A stretch of DNA of 64,000 nucleotides, taken from contig NZ_BNJJ01000011.1 in the NCBI RefSeq assembly GCF_016587435.1, positions 124,001 through 188,000 of the forward strand, given 5' to 3'. Numbering within the stretch: the stretch's first letter is position 1; the number at the start of each line of letters is the position of its first letter. This document shows positions 63,728 through 64,000 of the stretch, in pieces. A program made the position numbers and the translations under genes. The notes beneath the pieces were generated by a model. The model searched no databases and was not told the origin of the DNA. It saw only the letters and a program-made list of their open reading frames with translations. The stretch comes from Dictyobacter formicarum (GTDB lineage: Bacteria; Chloroflexota; Ktedonobacteria; Ktedonobacterales; Ktedonobacteraceae).

Positions 63728-64000
63728 TTATGATTGGCGCTCTCTGTCCTGCAACAATTTACGCTCTACCTTTCCGGTCGCGTTGCGCGGCAGAGCATCC
63801 AGGCTCATGAAATCAATGGGAACTTTATAGGCGCTCAAATACCTCCGAGCATGAGCAAGCAGACTTTGTTTTACGCCCTCATTCCACTCCTCACGCACCA
63901 CGATATATGCAACAACCTGTTCGCCATAAAGTGGATCAGGGCGTCCTACCACGGCGGCTTCCTGTACAGCAGGATGCTGTAACAGCACTTCTTCAATCTC
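63728..64000 (-). CDS. Acyl-CoA synthetase (AMP-binding enzyme), C-terminal part
   Basis: The visible 90 residues are the C-terminal subdomain of an ANL-superfamily ligase: EIEEVLLQHPAVQEAAVVG, DPLYGEQVVAYIV, then the catalytic-lysine region LPRNATGKVERKLL. The remainder, including the AMP-binding core, lies beyond the right edge. It probably activates a fatty or other carboxylic acid as acyl-CoA; PRNATGK with basic KVERKLL is typical of long-chain enzymes. It converges with the frameshifted esterase gene. Confidence 0.92.
   Translation of the reverse strand, partial: EIEEVLLQHPAVQEAAVVGRPDPLYGEQVVAYIVVREEWNEGVKQSLLAHARRYLSAYKVPIDFMSLDALPRNATGKVERKLLQDRERQS

Noticed and set aside
1..64000. 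CRISPR arrays, rRNA, tRNA genes, prophage or intact insertion sequences
   Set aside because: I looked for regularly spaced repeats, conserved tRNA arms (T-loop GGTTCGAAT type) and transposase/integrase motifs and saw none.

Overview
This window is a stretch of chromosome with dense, mostly housekeeping genes. The gene set points to a Gram-positive-like soil bacterium. The best fit is the Chloroflexota class Ktedonobacteria, but this is inferred from gene content and no rRNA is present. Supporting signs are an actinobacteria-like giant zinc-ribbon membrane protein, a tRNA-sensing T-box leader, Tat/lipoprotein sugar-binding proteins, ROK, FadR and DtxR regulators, a TrpC-TrpF fusion, and no outer-membrane genes. 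No rRNA, tRNA, CRISPR array, prophage or intact insertion sequence was seen.

Layout. 1-5 kb: a truncated TetR gene with a striking double palindromic operator and a relic of a metallo-beta-lactamase-fold gene, an O-antigen-ligase-like membrane protein, a DtxR/IdeR-type metal regulator and a LysM lytic transglycosylase. 4.8-15.4 kb: a tryptophan T-box followed by trpS, trpE, trpG, trpD, trpCF, trpB, trpA, aroH and aroF. This is an almost complete chorismate-to-Trp-tRNA supraoperon including the first shikimate-pathway enzyme. 15.5-23 kb: queD, an SCP2-domain protein, a double-HTH protein, a FadR-type regulator, a GH15 glucoamylase-like enzyme and the GTPase typA. 23-31 kb: a tiny secreted Cys/Pro peptide, a glutaredoxin, a DUF2085 membrane protein, the tRNA methylthiotransferase mtaB, a beta-propeller lipoprotein, a nucleotidyltransferase, an S9 peptidase and an acidic protein. 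31.6-40.9 kb: a 1350-residue membrane protein, then a divergent heterodimeric ABC exporter and a Tat-exported ferritin-like protein. 41-48.7 kb: TetR, a hotdog thioesterase, a bcp peroxiredoxin, an MFS carrier, a DUF1330 protein and a complete ECF vitamin transporter (S, fused A-A, T). 48.7-56 kb: a DHFR-like gene between mirrored repeats, a nitroreductase-like protein and the nadB-nadC-nadA operon. 56-64 kb: a small membrane protein, a ROK repressor beside a sugar ABC importer, a frameshifted esterase and the C-terminus of an acyl-CoA synthetase.

Most interesting system. The ABC exporter genes at 36332-39852 are preceded by a sigma70-like promoter, a 32-codon leader ORF with a strong ribosome-binding site, and an intrinsic terminator. 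The 5' arm of that terminator can pair instead with codons inside the leader ORF. This is the layout of ribosome-mediated transcription attenuation, as known for bmrB-bmrCD of Bacillus subtilis, and the two ATPases show the matching asymmetric (one degenerate site) design. A perfect 62-bp palindrome lies just upstream. Other points worth a second look are the mirrored repeat/operator blocks around 48.8-50.4 kb, a family of unusually long perfect hairpins, and a collagen-like insert in the AroF regulatory domain.
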